The position numbers and the translations under genes were made by a program. A stretch of DNA of 64,000 bases from Undaria pinnatifida (Eukaryota; Sar; Phaeophyceae; Laminariales; Alariaceae): positions 2,382,242 through 2,446,241 of the forward strand of contig JABAKD010000028.1 in assembly GCA_012845835.1 (NCBI GenBank). Direction: 5' to 3'. The notes beneath the pieces were generated by a model that was not told the DNA's origin, ran no database searches, and saw nothing but the letters and a program-made list of their open reading frames with translations. The stretch's first letter is position 1; the number at the start of each line of letters is the position of its first letter. Of this stretch, positions 1-12,175 are shown piece after piece.

Positions 1-281
1 AACCATTCCGTGCAAAGGCTTTTTTATTGATGCCAAGTCCTCTTTCGTTTCGCCTAGAAGCGAAGCAGGTCCTCAATACTCTTTTCCGTACTCCTGCACT
101 AACTTTGTTTGATATACGCTAACTCTTACTTGAAGTTGTGGGCTTTCTAATGGCCGTCACAAGATAGCATAAGACCGCCCTGACTTCTTCGCCATGTTGC
201 GTTCTCTCCCAGGTGCCATTGATGATGGACGTTATACCCTCTGTTGGCCCAATGCCATCCTTAGCCAGTTCCTAGGGTCTG

Positions 282-492
282 CTAGTATGACATTTTTCTT
301 TCTCTTCTTTTTCTTTTTCTCTTTCCTTTTTTTCTCTTCTTTTTTCCTTGCTTTCTTGTCTTGTCTTTTCTTGCTTTTCTTGTATTTTTCTTCTCTTTGC
401 TTGCCTTTTTTGTTTTGTTTCGTTTGTTCCGTTTTTCTTCTCTTTTCTTTCCTTTCCTTTATCTTCTTTTCTTTTCTTTGTTTCTTTTTCTC
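282..492. repeat. Polypyrimidine (TTTC/TTTCTT) low-complexity tract
   Basis: About 200 bases are almost pure T and C on the plus strand. They give artificial Phe/Leu-rich frames on plus and Lys/Glu/Arg-rich frames on minus. No splice sites or protein-like composition support coding. Confidence 0.85.
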
Positions 493-827
493 CAATTGAC
501 TTACGCCTGTCGTGCGTATGCGTAGTGATAAATACTACGTGTAATATATACGTGGTAATCTTCCTTGGGTGGCAATCGGAATATTTGGTTTCTTCAGGCG
601 TGAGTAGTGAGACGTATGCACCGGCCTGGACCTGGCACATCGTAGGCTGACTCCCTAATTCAATTTTTATATGTTTCTTGTTTCTGGTGGAGGCATGAAT
701 TGCGTCAGCTGTGATATATGCGTGTACCACCTTGGGTTGTGTGTGTTTTTTCCTGGGGTATTCCTCAGCTCCAGAGTGACTGGAGCCTGTCCTGTGACCA
801 CGGACTTGATTATGCGAGTTAATGTGA

Positions 828-848
828 AACAACAACAACAACAACAAC
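828..848. repeat. (CAA)n microsatellite
   Basis: About seven perfect CAA units in tandem. Confidence 0.9.
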
Positions 849-1050
849 TTGACGTCAAATTTAGCAGCAGTGTGCTTTTCGCTCATGCTTGCTTTCTTTG
901 TTGTATATTATGGCGTTTTTGTTCATACCATCGCCTTCAGAATCTCATGTTCTTAATATGCTCTTGGCATTACTTTAAAGTTCAATGTCGAATCGGACAG
1001 CTATCGTACAACTTGTTTTTTCGTCGACGTGCTGCCCTGCCCTACGCGAA

Positions 1051-1082
1051 GCATGGGCGCCGACGAATGCCGGCGCCCATGC
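1051..1082. other. Perfect 12-bp-stem hairpin
   Basis: Arms GCATGGGCGCCG and CGGCGCCCATGC are exact reverse complements around the loop ACGAATGC. The role is unknown; no T-run or coding context accompanies it. Confidence 0.7.
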
Positions 1083-1639
1083 AGAGCCCTTATTTATTAT
1101 GTAGTGTTATAGTGTTATACCCCTGTAGCTACTACCGAGATAGGTTACTCCCGCGATTGGCTTTGCACGTTGTACCTCGCTCAAGAACAGACTAAAAAAC
1201 ACATATTGGCGTAACAAATGAGTCTGTGCATATCACGACGCCGAAACATGTCACGACGCCGAAAGGCATAAAAACGTAAAAGCATAATAAATAGGGTAGT
1301 AGCACACTATGAAGGTGACAAAACTACCGTACAGTACTGTACAGTATAGCCTTGCTCTGTAGTGAAAAAACACCCCAGAAAAAAGTAACACAAGCCAAAA
1401 ACTATACCTGGTACCTGGTACACATATATAGCCGACTAGGCTTGCGCGTACATGTACCAGGGGATATGTCCAACAACGCTTGGGTTGATCTTAAACATCT
1501 ACCGCCTGCTTTGCTCGCAATGCAGATTGAGTGACTGAGTGCGTGGGTGCGGCAGTGAGTGCTCAACCTCCTCGCAAGGCTTACCGGGGGCAACACTTCG
1601 AGTCGGACCTGCCAATCGATGCTACGGTGATACTTGTTT

Positions 1640-1830
1640 TTTTTTTGTGCGCATCCTAGCTATTTTCTTCGCGCTTTTTATTGCTTCTTCTCCTTCCCTA
1701 GACGTAATTCAGACCCGGGGTAACTAATCAGGCTCTTCTCCCTCCTCCCAACAACGGTACACGCCTTCGTTTTTGTCGCGAAAATAGCTCAGCACTTTGG
1801 GGGTCGTCGACTCGAGTCGAATTGTGATAC
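1640..1830 (+). repeat. Dispersed repeat, copy 1 (partner at 34205-34410)
   Basis: A pyrimidine-rich stretch followed by ATCAGGC, a CTCCTCCC block, ACGGTACA, a TCGCGA block and a CGTCGACTCG block recurs in the same order and orientation at 34205-34410, inside an intron of the pseudouridine synthase gene. Copies are diverged, with no ORF and no clear target duplication. Confidence 0.6.
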
Positions 1831-1889
1831 TATTAATATCTGTCGTTGGAGGTGGGAGTATCGCAGACAAACTATATCAACCCTTTTAC

Positions 1890-2370
1890 GAGTACCGCTG
1901 CAAAAAATGTCCTATTCAATTTCCAAGTAGTTTGGCCCCCGAATCAACCCTTTTTCCACTGCCTAATGTATCCTATATGAATCCCAAGTAGTGCTTTTCC
2001 CCCCAAAGCCATGACTGCGGTTCTAAAGCGGTTACATACTGTCGACGTTACTATTGCCAAACAATTCCACCCGTGCGGTTTGTCCCCACAATCGTGGATG
2101 CGGTCGGTGCTAGGGGGGTTTATAACCCAAAGCTGTTTAGAGCTCCAACATCATACATTTTTCGGGACATAATGCTAGGTAACCCAAAGCTATTTAGAGC
2201 TCCACTATGATACGTTTTTCGGGACGTGATGCCAGGAATTAAAGTGTAGGGTCATGGCTGCAGTAGCAAAGGATTAAAGATTGCCATCATAACCATTGCA
2301 AAACCTATCCCACTCTAAAAGTAGCTTGTCCCCATAATGGTGTTGGTGCGGTTCTAAAGGGGGTAAGGGT
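1890..2370 (+). repeat. Fragments of a TTCCAAGTAG...TTGTCCCCA repeat family with a 57-bp tandem duplication
   Basis: Partial copies near 1915, 2060 and 2310 share TTCCAAGTAG, TTGTCCCCA and GGTTCTAAA blocks. Related copies occur at 4090-4155 and 5330-5470 within and after the SMYD gene. At 2124-2237 a 57-bp unit beginning AACCCAAAGCT is present twice in tandem. Confidence 0.6.
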
Positions 2371-2418
2371 CGCCGACGTGCCCTGTTTCTTCGTTCGGGT
2401 TCCTTCCTCTCTGTGCAG

Positions 2419-5290
2419 GTGTTTGCCGTCGTCCTGGAAGTAGAGAGCATCATCGCGGGCTGTGGGCTCTACCTGGAAGCGTCAACAGCAAACCACTCCT
2501 GTTCCCCGAACGCCACCCATACCTTCAATGGCCGAGTGCTGTCGCTGCGGTGCATTAAGCCTATAGAAAAAGGCGAGGAAATTACAGTCGGGATCATCGA
2601 ACTGCACCGGGACAGCATCACCAGGCAGAACTCGCTCCGAGCAAGCTATTTCTTCGAATGCCGATGCGATAGGTGCACCTCGGAGGGGGTGAGCGAAGAA
2701 GACGCTATGTTGGCGGGGTATGCATGTTCGGACAAACGTTGCCGGGGCGTATGTGCCAGCCGCGACCTGGGGGGCTCACAAAAGAGATCGCCAAGCGCGG
2801 TGGCTGATGGAGGAGAGGAAAGCTCAGCCGTGAACACCCTCCCCGAGACTACTCATGACCCTGGGTGCTTGCTGTGCAGCGTGTGCGGTGCTCCTGCTAA
2901 CCGGTCCGCTGAGGACGCGGAGCGGGAAAGCCAGGCGATCCAGAAGTTGCTGGGACAAGCAAAGTCGTTCGGTGCTGTCGAGAAGCCATTAGAAGAGAAG
3001 CAGGTCCTGGAGGAAGCACTCCAACGAGGCACTAACTTCTTGCACCGCGGGAACTGGGTGCTCTCCGACATTTTCTATGAGCTAACAATTGCTTCCATGG
3101 CGGCGAAGGTGATATTATGCACACGACACCATCAACTATGTAGCATCAGTGGCCTTAAGATCGCCCGCACTCCCGTCTGTGTGCGCTTCTCTTGCAGCGT
3201 AGTTCGCGCCCGATGTGTTGATGTGAAAATATATTTTATTGCTGGCTCATGTGCTTGCTTGTCTGGTCCTCGCGCCGCAGTAGCGCCACCCCGCATACAG
3301 AAATGTCCCTGAAAAAATGCCACCACTCTGTAGAAGTATAACAGCGGGTAATATAACACACAACCTGCGATTAATTTCAGAGTCGATATATCCAGAACCA
3401 GAAAGGTACACACGATGAAAATCTGGCGGCGTTGGGGTGATCCCGTCGCGATATTTCCATAACCGCGTCGCCTCATTCCGCGGTTTCACGCTGACCGTTG
3501 TCGAAAACATACGGGTTTTGAACTCGCCCGAGGGAGCGTGTTGCCTTGCGTCTTATACGTTACATTTGTCAGACGATGAGTCACGCAAGCGGCCTTTCAG
3601 CAGGCCTTGTTGTCTTGTCGAGCGGATCTTCGGGATTTGTTTGTACTTCCTCTCATAGGTGGAGGACTATTTTGCAGTCCACAGATCGGAATAGTATAAA
3701 ACCAATAACGGCGGCGCAGCGACGTTTCTCGCCCGTTTTCGGTCCGGGTTGGGGCCAGGGTGAGGGTTAAGGATTGGGTTGGGTCTACGCCCTTGTCTTG
3801 ATTCCATCAGGAAGTGCTTCCTAGCACACAACCTACTCTCGCAAAAACCCGCTCGGCCGAATGGTGAGGGAAGCTCCCGCTTCAGCCGCAACACTCGACG
3901 ATGACGATTGCGGTTTGCACAGGACATCCAAGCGACTGGCAGACATGCACGCAACGGGCTTGGGACACACAGGGCGTGCTATTCCGGCCTGCCGCGTTCC
4001 GTGTCCTGGGCTAAGCATTTGGCCATCGCAGGCAAGGTGCGCAACGTAGCCCGTGGGCTTACCTCTTTGAGCGCTGCAAAAAAATATATTCCCCGCTAGT
4101 TCCAAGTAGTTTGTCCCCAAGAACGCGAGTGCAATTCTAAAAGGGTCAACTCCTCTTGACTCAAGTGCCCTCTCTGATTTTGGTCTTGCGAAAGGGCTCG
4201 TTCAAGCAGCTTTTGAGCTCTCGCTCTAGACTGCTGTAATGATCTAGCCTTTGTGCTCCATTTATCTTTTATAAGATTCGCAGCCCCCTAATGTCAACGG
4301 GATCACGCTTGCCTGCCTGTGAAGGGTGCAACCCGTGAAAGGAACGCCGGTCCTTATGACATTACCGCGCCCCTAACCGCTCTCAGCGAAACCCCTCAAT
4401 CCTTCAGTTTTCACCCATTATAAAATGATTTCAAATACGTCAGCTGTGAGTTCGATCAGTAGAGAGATCGATACTCGGCTCTGCAGGCTATGTGATACGT
4501 TTGCCGCCCATTAGTGCAGACATATTCTTATTTCAAGGAGCTCAGTAACTCCCTGCTCTGCAGGCTATGTGATACGTTCGCCGCCCATTAGTGCAGGTAT
4601 AGTCCTATTTCAAGGAGCTCAGTGACCCCCCTGGTGCTGCCAGGGTCACAAAACTACTTCACATACGTCATTTGTGAGTATAACCGGTTGAGTGGTTGAT
4701 ACTCGGCTTTGCAGGGTGCGTGATACGTCGATTGCGCGTTTTTACACATGTTAACTCCTCGTTAAGGACGTACCTGGTAGGTCAGTGACTCCCCTGCTGC
4801 CATGATCATTTTTCTGCAATGTCAATTTTAGATGCGGCCTAGTTGCTGTGCTTCTTCCATACGTCCCACCCCGCTGACATCCCTCCCGATCGCTCTTCTA
4901 GGAGATAAATGGGGGCCACAGACGGCGAAACAGGACGGGGATAGGATAAGCATACAGTTTTATGCACTGTATGGAAAAAGCGTAATGAGCGCCCAAATGT
5001 TGGAGTGGTCTTGATCAGGAATAGGAATGGTGCTCCGTCTCGAAAGGGATGCGTGGTCAATGGTCAGATGACTACGGCAAGCAACAAATGAGTACGCCCC
5101 CCCCTCCCTATATCAACACGTGTTTCGCGGTATTTTACTTGCTCAGGTCGTTATGGTACTAGGACAACACGCAGAGGCACTGCCTCTATTGGAAGAGGCG
5201 ACATCCATCCTCTACTTCACGCACGGCGACCAGCATCCGTATTACCACGAGGCCCGCTCCCTTCTCGACACAGCCAGGGCCTGCGGCTGA
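2419..5290 (+). CDS. SMYD-type SET-domain protein, C-terminal part (two exons visible)
   Basis: Exons 2419-3108 and 5147-5290 join in phase 0 (acceptor TGTGCAG before GTG; donor AAG|GTGATA; acceptor GCTCAG) and end at TGA 5288-5290, giving 277 visible residues. The first exon holds the late SET core: NHSCSPNA (SAM pocket), the GEEITV strand, then the post-SET zinc motif ECRCDRC with further Cys pairs (CSDKRC, CLLCSVC). The rest, ending in LLEEATSIL and THGDQHP, matches the helical TPR-like C-terminus of SMYD lysine methyltransferases. In the family a Tyr follows the GEEIT strand; here the aligned residue seems to be Ile. MYND and early SET exons are missing on the left. The intron is about 2.0 kb and repeat-rich. 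Expected role, from the family: protein lysine methylation in nucleus or cytoplasm. Confidence 0.85.
3748..3790 (+). repeat. Degenerate telomere-like (G-rich) repeat in SMYD intron
   Basis: GGGTGAGGGTTAAGG and nearby GGGTTGGGG units resemble decayed TTAGGG repeats. It is short and intronic, so it is an interstitial relic and not a chromosome end. Confidence 0.4.
4430..4790 (+). repeat. Tandem duplications in SMYD intron (77-bp unit; longer unit about 228 bp)
   Basis: CTGCAGGCTATGTGATACG starts at 4481 and again near 4558, each followed by GCCGCCCATTAGTGCAG and CAAGGAGCTCAGT. A third, weaker copy of a longer unit (ACGTCA..TGTGAGT..TACTCGGCT) runs from about 4660. Confidence 0.75.
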
Positions 5291-5789
5291 ATCGGCCTGA
5301 CCCTTGTGGCACTGCTCCCTCGTTTTCTGCAACAAACTACTTGGAATTGCTGCGAATTGTTTTTCAGAGAAAGAGAGACATTTCCTGCCCGCAGTTCGAC
5401 CACATTTATCCCACACTAATTCCAAGTAACCCCTGCCAAAAAAAAGTGCATGCAGTTCGGAAGGGGTAAAGGGCCTGGCTTGATGTGGGAGGTAGCTCCA
5501 CGAGTAGAGTCTGCCTGGTTTTCTGGAGAAAGAAAGTGGCACGCGTTATCATGCCATAGGTCACCTTGCACACTGTTTCGCTGCTACGAAATGTAGTCGC
5601 ACGCTGTGTGTAGTAATTTGTATGTATCCTAAGGTAGGTTGGGGCAGTGGGTTACGTGGTTGCCATGGCCCCGTTGGCATTCGAATGCAGTAGTGTTGTT
5701 TCAGGGTTGGGGATGCGCACCGTTTAAGAAAATAAACGGCTCACCGGTGGTTGTTGGAAACATATCGGGCATCTGTAAGTAGTCCGCTC

Positions 5790-6010
5790 TAAGTTTGGAT
5801 ACCCAGAGGTTTTTCTGGACGATTCAACCGGTTCACCGGTGTTTCTGGACGATTAAACTGGTGTACCGGTTTTTCTGGACATAGTCGGCAGTTTATCGGT
5901 TGAACCGGTTGACCGTCAAAGGCGACTGCATTTTAAACTTCCTAGCCCTGCACATTTATCGGTTTAACCGATTAACCATCAGAAGCGACTGCATTTTAAC
6001 CTTTTTAGCA
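5790..6010. repeat. Degenerate repeats of TTTCTGGACGATT and AACCGGTT
   Basis: TTTCTGGAC recurs about three times from 5810, each near an ACCGGT or CCGGTT palindrome. It is followed by two copies of a unit ending GCGACTGCATTTTAA (near 5930 and 5990). A further CCGGTT cluster lies at 7677-7710. Confidence 0.6.
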
Positions 6011-8459
6011 CTATACTCCCGTTGTGGGGAAATAGCCTTTGGGATTCGAGTGGGATAGTTTTTAAAAAAGGTTGAGCGTGCTTCTAGTTACTAAAGCAAA
6101 GGTAACAGCGTAATGATATTTTATTCTCTCGCACGCGTACTTCAAGCAAAAGCACAAAACAAGAGTGGAGTTCTTCCGAGCGTTTGTGGTCCTGACTTCG
6201 GCTGAATGGTTCTAAGTGTTTCGCAGTGTAGTCTGGGTATTAGTAGGGAAGACTAAGCCTTTAGTCACAGTGCGGCTATTCATAGACAAACCTCGGGCGG
6301 TCATTGACCTTCGATGGTGGGATCTGAGTATGCCTTGGGGTTTGATTATCACGAAAAAAAAAAATGCCTAGGTAGCCGTTTTGGGATTAAATGAGCGAGG
6401 TAAGTGTTTTTGCTGTTGACAGTAGTATATTTTGTGCCTGACAGAGGAAATTGCACGTTATGGCGGAAAAGCGCTTGCCGCTATACTTGGTGTACATGTA
6501 AACTCTAGGTTATTTGATAGGATGGTGGGTAATAGGGTGGTTGTTTTGAGGGGCAGAAGGGGGACTGCCGCTGGTGATTCCTGTTGTATTATTTCTCTCT
6601 GAGACGGATTACTTAATATAGGTATTGGATTGGATGAGGCCTCCTGCTCCGGCAGGAGGTCCTCGTCCGTGGATATACCACGCGTGCTGAGGGTGTCCCC
6701 AACCGGGGAGACTTCAGCGCGGCAGCTTTTCCTGGAAATGATCGCAACAAAAGAGTAATACACCAACTAACTATGTCAAAATACCCGATGTAGGGCGGGC
6801 GGGATGGTCTGCACTTTTCTGTCCTTCCTCGTGTCTTGTCGAGCTTTCTCCGGGAGAGCTCAACACAACTGACCGGTCCTGACAGAACTTTCAAGTAACT
6901 CTTCTCGAAAGGTGTTGTTTCACCCTTCGTTCCAAAATTTGGATCCACCTGATACATAGCTAATACTTTTTCTAGTATTAGATGCGTGGGTTGTGTTTAT
7001 AATGTGGTACATTTTCTGCTTGACGGTAGATTTTGCGTGATGGTCGAAGAGCTATTGCTGTTTTAATTGGTGCAACCATGCTGTAATTTGTCCAGTAAAT
7101 GTTTGGACCAGCAGGGATTCTGTAGGGGGTGGGTGCTTCGTTTTGGCGCACCCCCATGCCCACCCCAAGAATTTTTCCTTCATGTTTCCCTTTTCCCTCG
7201 CTTGAAGTCTCGCATTGATAGCATATCGTGGTATGTATAGTATCATGCCGCGCTTGTGAACGATCGGTAGTACGCTTAGCCGGCGGGGGGTATTTCATAC
7301 CTGCTACACAATAAGCGGATACAATACGAGGGGTTTCATGAGGGGCTCCTTGCTGTGTGTTCCACGAGAAGCAAGCGCATGTTTACACTTCTACCTTTTG
7401 ATCTCTGACGAATGATTCGGCCGTATTTTGTGGTCCGTGTAAATTGTGGTCATGTTGCAATATGCCTCAAGAGTTTGTCACGTTGAACTAGGAGAGCTTG
7501 AATTTCCGACAATTTGTCATGCTTTCACAGTTTACGGCAGTGTACTGGAGGGAGCATACCGCGATCTAAATTGCGCATAGATTCTGGGGCAGCATGGAAT
7601 GACTTCGAGTACCCAGATGGTATAAACCACCACAAGGTGCCATGCGGACTTAATATTAAGGCGGTGCCTTCATGCACCGGTTAAACCGGTTCTCGGTCAA
7701 GCCGGTTTTGTGTTATGACGTTGGCCAGGGCTTCCGGTCAAGGCGTGGCAGATAGGGTAACGGGGGCAACGCCGTCTAGAATAAGTCTTTCTGCATACTC
7801 AATCAGGAAGCTTGGAGTCCGCTCGATTATTTTTATTCTTGCTCTCTCCTTTGCTATATCAAGAAACCTCCAGCTTTGTCAGGTGATGGGCGTGAGGCAA
7901 CCGCTCTGACTACGCTCACCCAGGTTACAGTATATGCATGAGCCCGATAAGCTTTGGCGTAACGGTATGTTCGTTGTGCCATAGGATCGTGCAGTACACC
8001 TCGCAGTACCGCACGCCGGAAAACATGTGAATCTGTACCAGATCAAAAGTGTTTTTGAATGACATGATCATGCCTTCCCGGCAAAGGGTGACCTCTGCAC
8101 TACGAGTCATGGATGCATCACACGGTAGAGGGGCACCGAGTTTTTCCGAGGCTCCTCGCTCGAGCAGCTCTGTACGCCACCCCAATGTTGATTTTGAAAA
8201 AAATATAGCTCCTAATCTTAATTCGATGACCCACCCCATGCCCTAGGTCAATTCTCATTCTAATTTATGTTTTTTCGAGTTAATCCGAGGAACAACCCTA
8301 TCTATCGCCACCAGTAGGTGTACGGCGAATAAGATATTGATGTTAACACTGGCAAAACACGCACAGCAACTTGTTACCTTGGGATGAAATACGTGCGGTA
8401 ACGAACACTATTACAATCTGCTGTTGATGTTTACCCTCACAACATCCGTGGGACAAACG

Positions 8460-8555
8460 AGCGGCCGGTGTATCACGCAGCTTGCAAAGATGGGTATCGG
8501 CCCTTAATTGATCGGACTCTCAGCTGACGTGTTCAGAAGAATTAAAATATATGTA
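8460..8555 (+). repeat. Dispersed repeat (relatives at 32295-32385 and 61180-61265)
   Basis: The block GCGGCCGG..GTATCA..CAGCTTGCAAA followed by GTAYC, a GAACT/ACTCT block and CAG.TGACGT recurs at three places in the window, all on the plus strand. Function is unknown; probably a fragment of a larger transposable element. Confidence 0.6.
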
Positions 8556-8744
8556 TTGAACCACTAACAGGATTCCAACGTTGTTGGAGACTGCCTCAGC
8601 TGAGGGGCGCCGATAGTCGAACTCATTTCGGACAACATTCTGCTACAGAACCCCCATTGTAGCACGAGTCAGAGAAAGGCATTTCGCGCCCGCATCTTTC
8701 CGATTGGTCATGTTTTTAGCTGTTTGTTGTCCGAATCCGAAAAT

Positions 8745-9800
8745 CTATCCCAGGTTTGTCCAGCCGGTTATATGAAGTATTTCGGTGGAATATCTCCCTC
8801 TCTTCACTTTTTTCGGCTTTCGGCCTTTTTTCATGTTCCGTGCCCGTATCTATACAGGATCAAAAGCTGCGGTTTTCTTTAAATTTAATCCCAATCTCAC
8901 TCTCCAGCTTCTGGACAAGCCGCGGTCACAGGTGTTGTCCCTTCCGCCCCCCAAGGACGTGACTTCATTTTTATCGCGCAGAGGGCCCAGCATTCCCAAC
9001 GATCGTCTAGTTTCATCGTATTTTTCTAACTCACGCTCTCCCGCTTTTTGCGCGTCCATTTTTGCACAAGAAAAATCCCGTACGAGTATGTATACGAGTG
9101 GGTACTCGGGGGGGGCTCAAACTAGCGAAGTTGACCTTAGTAGTTCCAAGGTTAACGCCCTAAACGATCGGGGACGCCGACACACCAGTGCCTGGTACCA
9201 GCCACTTTCTAAAAGCAGCAGCGTAGTGAAGAGGGAAAATCAATCCTCACGCAAAACTGTCATTATTTTCCGATATTAGTAACAATGTCCAATCTGAGAA
9301 TCGCACTCGGGTTTGTCCAGCCGGTTACACCCGTTCGTTGTAATTACTCCCCCCATCCACTTTTTTTTTGCTTTTGGCTTTTACTGTCCCGTGCCCATAT
9401 ATATACACAGGGTCAACTGCTACATACCAACACCTGGTACCAGTTACGTTCTAAAGGCAGCAGCGCAGTCCAGCGGAAAAACTGATATTCATGTCCTCGC
9501 GCAAAACCCGGCTCTATTTCCCGATATTTCTGACATGGTGTCCAAGCCGAGAATCGAATTCGGGTTTGTCAGCAAGTTATATCCGATGAAGCCTTTTGTT
9601 CGTTGCTGGGAACAACTTCCGCAGTCCGTTACTTCGGCTCTTGGGTTGTGCAGTCCGATGCCCATATCTGCAGTCTACAGAGAGTCAACTACTACACGCC
9701 ATATATTTTCTCAAAGCAGCAGCGTAGTCCAGAGGAAAAACAAACACATCCTTGCGCAAAAATGCCCTTATTTCCGGACAGCAAACTCCGATAGCCAACG
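8745..9800 (+). repeat. Three degenerate tandem copies of a repeat of 250 bp or more
   Basis: GGGTTTGTCCAGCCGGTTA-like starts occur near 8752, 9308 and 9560. Each copy ends with AAAGCAGCAGCG.AGT, then an AGGGAAAA-type block and CGCAAAA. The first copy is about 550 bp and the others about 250 bp. Frames here are open only in patches and look non-coding. Confidence 0.65.
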
Positions 9801-10275
9801 AGGTGAACAGGAACAGTAGTTTAGTTGTTGAGCGTTCACCCCGGCGGAACGGAAATAGCACCAGAGCCCTACGGTTGGTAGAATTTTGCCGACTAGCGCC
9901 GGCCTGACGACTTTGACGGCCAACTTGACCGGGAGGAGACGGAAAATAGAAAAAGTCTAGTGGCGGATACCGCAAAACTAGCCCCTAGGCTCGTTGCGCT
10001 TGCCGGTCCATTCTCGTGACTCTTTACTCCAGTCTTGATCTCGCCCAACATCTTTGCTTCCCGAGTTCATAAATGCACCCCGCTGAATTTGCGATCCTGT
10101 GAGTCCCTCCTCGCTGTCAATGAACGATTTCCTGTTCAGGAAAAACATGGCCGAACGTGGCATGGGGGATGATGACGATGGTAGTCTCATGTTAGCTCAA
10201 TGCTGCTTATCATCCAGACCATTGCCGCAAAAAGTCTAAGGGTCTACAAGTACCGACAGCAACAACAGTGAACGC

Positions 10276-10571
10276 GCCCTATGTGCAGGAGCGGCCTGTA
10301 CACAAGCTGTGCAGGTCGTTGGCAGTTCGTTGGTCTTATTGGTCGAGGTTGGCCTTTCGGCCGATTTGTTTTCAACGAAACGCCACCAAAACACGCGGCG
10401 GATCCGCGTGACGGCCCTGCCGACCTCGAGACCCCCAACGGGTTGAGGTTGGTTTGGGTTAGGGTTAGGGTGAGATCAAGAGTCGGGTTGGTCTGGGCCA
10501 CCGTGCAGGATTGGAAATGACCTGTCGCAACCTGCGCATCTTTTGTGCAGGTTGCTCTTGCACATAGGGCG
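10276..10571. mobile_element. MITE-like element with long imperfect terminal inverted repeats
   Basis: The left end CGCCCTATGTGCAGGAGC is matched by the reverse complement of the right end (CGCCCTATGTGCAAGAGC). Similarity continues inward for roughly 60 bp (CCTGTACACAAG against CCTGCACAAAAG). Inside, at 10455-10473, sits GGGTTAGGGTTAGGGTGAG, a telomere-type repeat. I could not find a clear target duplication. No coding capacity. Confidence 0.6.
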
Positions 10572-10639
10572 GGCCGCAGCAAGGGTCGTTTCGTCACTGC
10601 TTGCTTTTCGTCTTCACGTCGTGTGTACTGGGGTTGGTA

Positions 10640-11200
10640 ATCAACAAAAATATTCATGATTAATTACGTTTTCAAATCATAATTATTTCTAATCATAATC
10701 AAATCAACTTGTCCTTGACTGTCTGATTATTCTAGCTGTATGGCTTTTAGTATGCCACACTAAAACGCCATAAAATAAAGCGCATGCTTTTTAGTATGGC
10801 ATGAAAAAATGCTATACACAAATACCAGGAGAGTGTATGGGCTTTAGAGTCACACTATAAAATCTACACAAAAAGCGCACCTGGCATGTCTATAAGTGAA
10901 CGAATAAATCGTACATTGTATTGGTTTTAGTATCTCGAAACTAAAGTACCACGTAAAAATATACAAATACCACTAGTTCTTAATATACATAAAGGCTTAA
11001 GTATGCCGTACTAAGCGCCACACACAAGACAATCAATGATCATGACTAATCAGGTAAAAAAACATCACAATAATAAAAAATCAAGCCAAACATGTTTTTG
11101 ATCGACTATCAAGTATGTACCACACCCTGGACAATAGACACAACAATGGCCTATTGCCTTGACATTAGACGAGAGGGCACATCTGTTCATATATATTGTC
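10640..11200. other. AT-rich stretch without recognised features
   Basis: An AT-rich region with TTTTAGTATG motifs repeated loosely (near 10746, 10790, 10930 and 10998). No exon-like frame. Confidence 0.4.
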
Positions 11201-11780
11201 AGCGACAACAGACGAAGGGGAAATCTCTCGACATACGGTGTCGATGACAATAGATTGTGGAAGGTGTCTATCGGTAGATATTATCGGTGACAATAGACTG
11301 CGGAAGGTGTCTATCGATAGACATTGTCAGCGACAATAGGCTATTGACGGTGTGTGTCCATAGATACTGCCGGCGGCAACAGACTGGTGATACAGTCAAT
11401 CGATAGATATTGTCCATCACAATAGAATGTGAAGCATGTCCACACATGACGATTGCTAGCCACAATATATCGTTCGGAATGTGTATCGATATCCATTGTC
11501 GACCGCAATAGATTGTGCAATCCATCCCTCGATAGCCATGGTCCACTACAATAGATCGTGCAAGCTATCCATCGATAGACACTGTCCACAAAAGTAGATT
11601 GCGCAACCTATCCATCGATGGCCGAATTTGCTGGCCACAATATTCGCAGGCCACACTATGTTGTGGAAGGTGTCCATCGATAGACATTACCGACGACAAT
11701 AGACCCGCCCACTGCACCATATTCCATTGCTGTTGCAGTGGCCATTGTCCATATACTGTCCAGGGTGTGAGAGGCAATGG
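11200..11780. repeat. 43-bp minisatellite, array 1
   Basis: Units of 43 bp carry an ATCGATAGACATTGTC-like core and an ACAATAGATTGTG-like block. Adjacent units begin about 43 bp apart near 11255-11340, then diverge. The unit is rich in short self-complementary words (ATCGAT, ATTG with CAAT). Confidence 0.75.
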
Positions 11781-11949
11781 GTAATCTATGTTCAGATATT
11801 ACGCGCTTTCGTTTTGGGCGAATGACTACCTACGTCTTTTATTTTTAAATACAAAAGGAAAATCGAAAAAAATGCCCTACCCCGGAAGCATTATGCACGT
11901 TATTTTGTTTTATTTTTTTTGGCGGTTTTAACATGCGTTTTGGCTATAC

Positions 11950-12175
11950 AAGTGCACCGTTTTCATTGCTTAAAAATCTTTTCGAATATTCCAACCCGAA
12001 ACAAGCATGTTTGCCCCACTTTTCTGACAAGGTATTATATTCGTCCGCGGACGACTGCTACTACGAGTGCCCCGTTTCATTGTTAAAAACTCTTTTCGAA
12101 TATTCCAACCCGAAACAAGCATGTTTGCCCCACTTTTCTGATAAACGTACTATAGTCGTCCACAAGTTCTTTGAA
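11950..12175 (+). repeat. 115-bp tandem duplication
   Basis: AGTGC followed by CCGTTTTCATTG, TTTTCGAATATTCCAACCCG and CATGTTTGCCCCACTTTTC starts at 11951 and again at 12066 with few differences, ending in each case with a CGTCC block. Confidence 0.85.

Larger units (their letters stand above)
1..2418. other. Non-coding or intronic stretch upstream of the SMYD exons
   Basis: No convincing exon was found on either strand. The open frames here are short and lie over simple sequence. It holds a pyrimidine tract, a CAA run, a strong hairpin, one member of a dispersed repeat pair and several repeat fragments, listed separately. Because the next feature starts at a 3' splice site, at least the right part should be intron of the SMYD gene; its MYND and early SET exons are either left of the window or unrecognised here. 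Confidence 0.5.
5291..8744. other. Intergenic stretch, mostly featureless
   Basis: No exon-like frame on either strand. It has ACCGGT-rich repeats at 5790-6010, one dispersed repeat at 8460-8555, and otherwise nothing I recognise. Confidence 0.5.

Noticed and set aside
232..495. Lys/Glu/Arg-rich minus-strand frame and Phe/Leu-rich plus-strand frames
   Set aside because: Direct by-product of the TTTC/TTTCTT simple repeat; no splice sites or motifs.
10440..10480. Telomere repeats as a sign of a chromosome end
   Set aside because: Only two or three units, inside a TIR element with ordinary sequence on both sides. The 33.05 kb tract is likewise internal.
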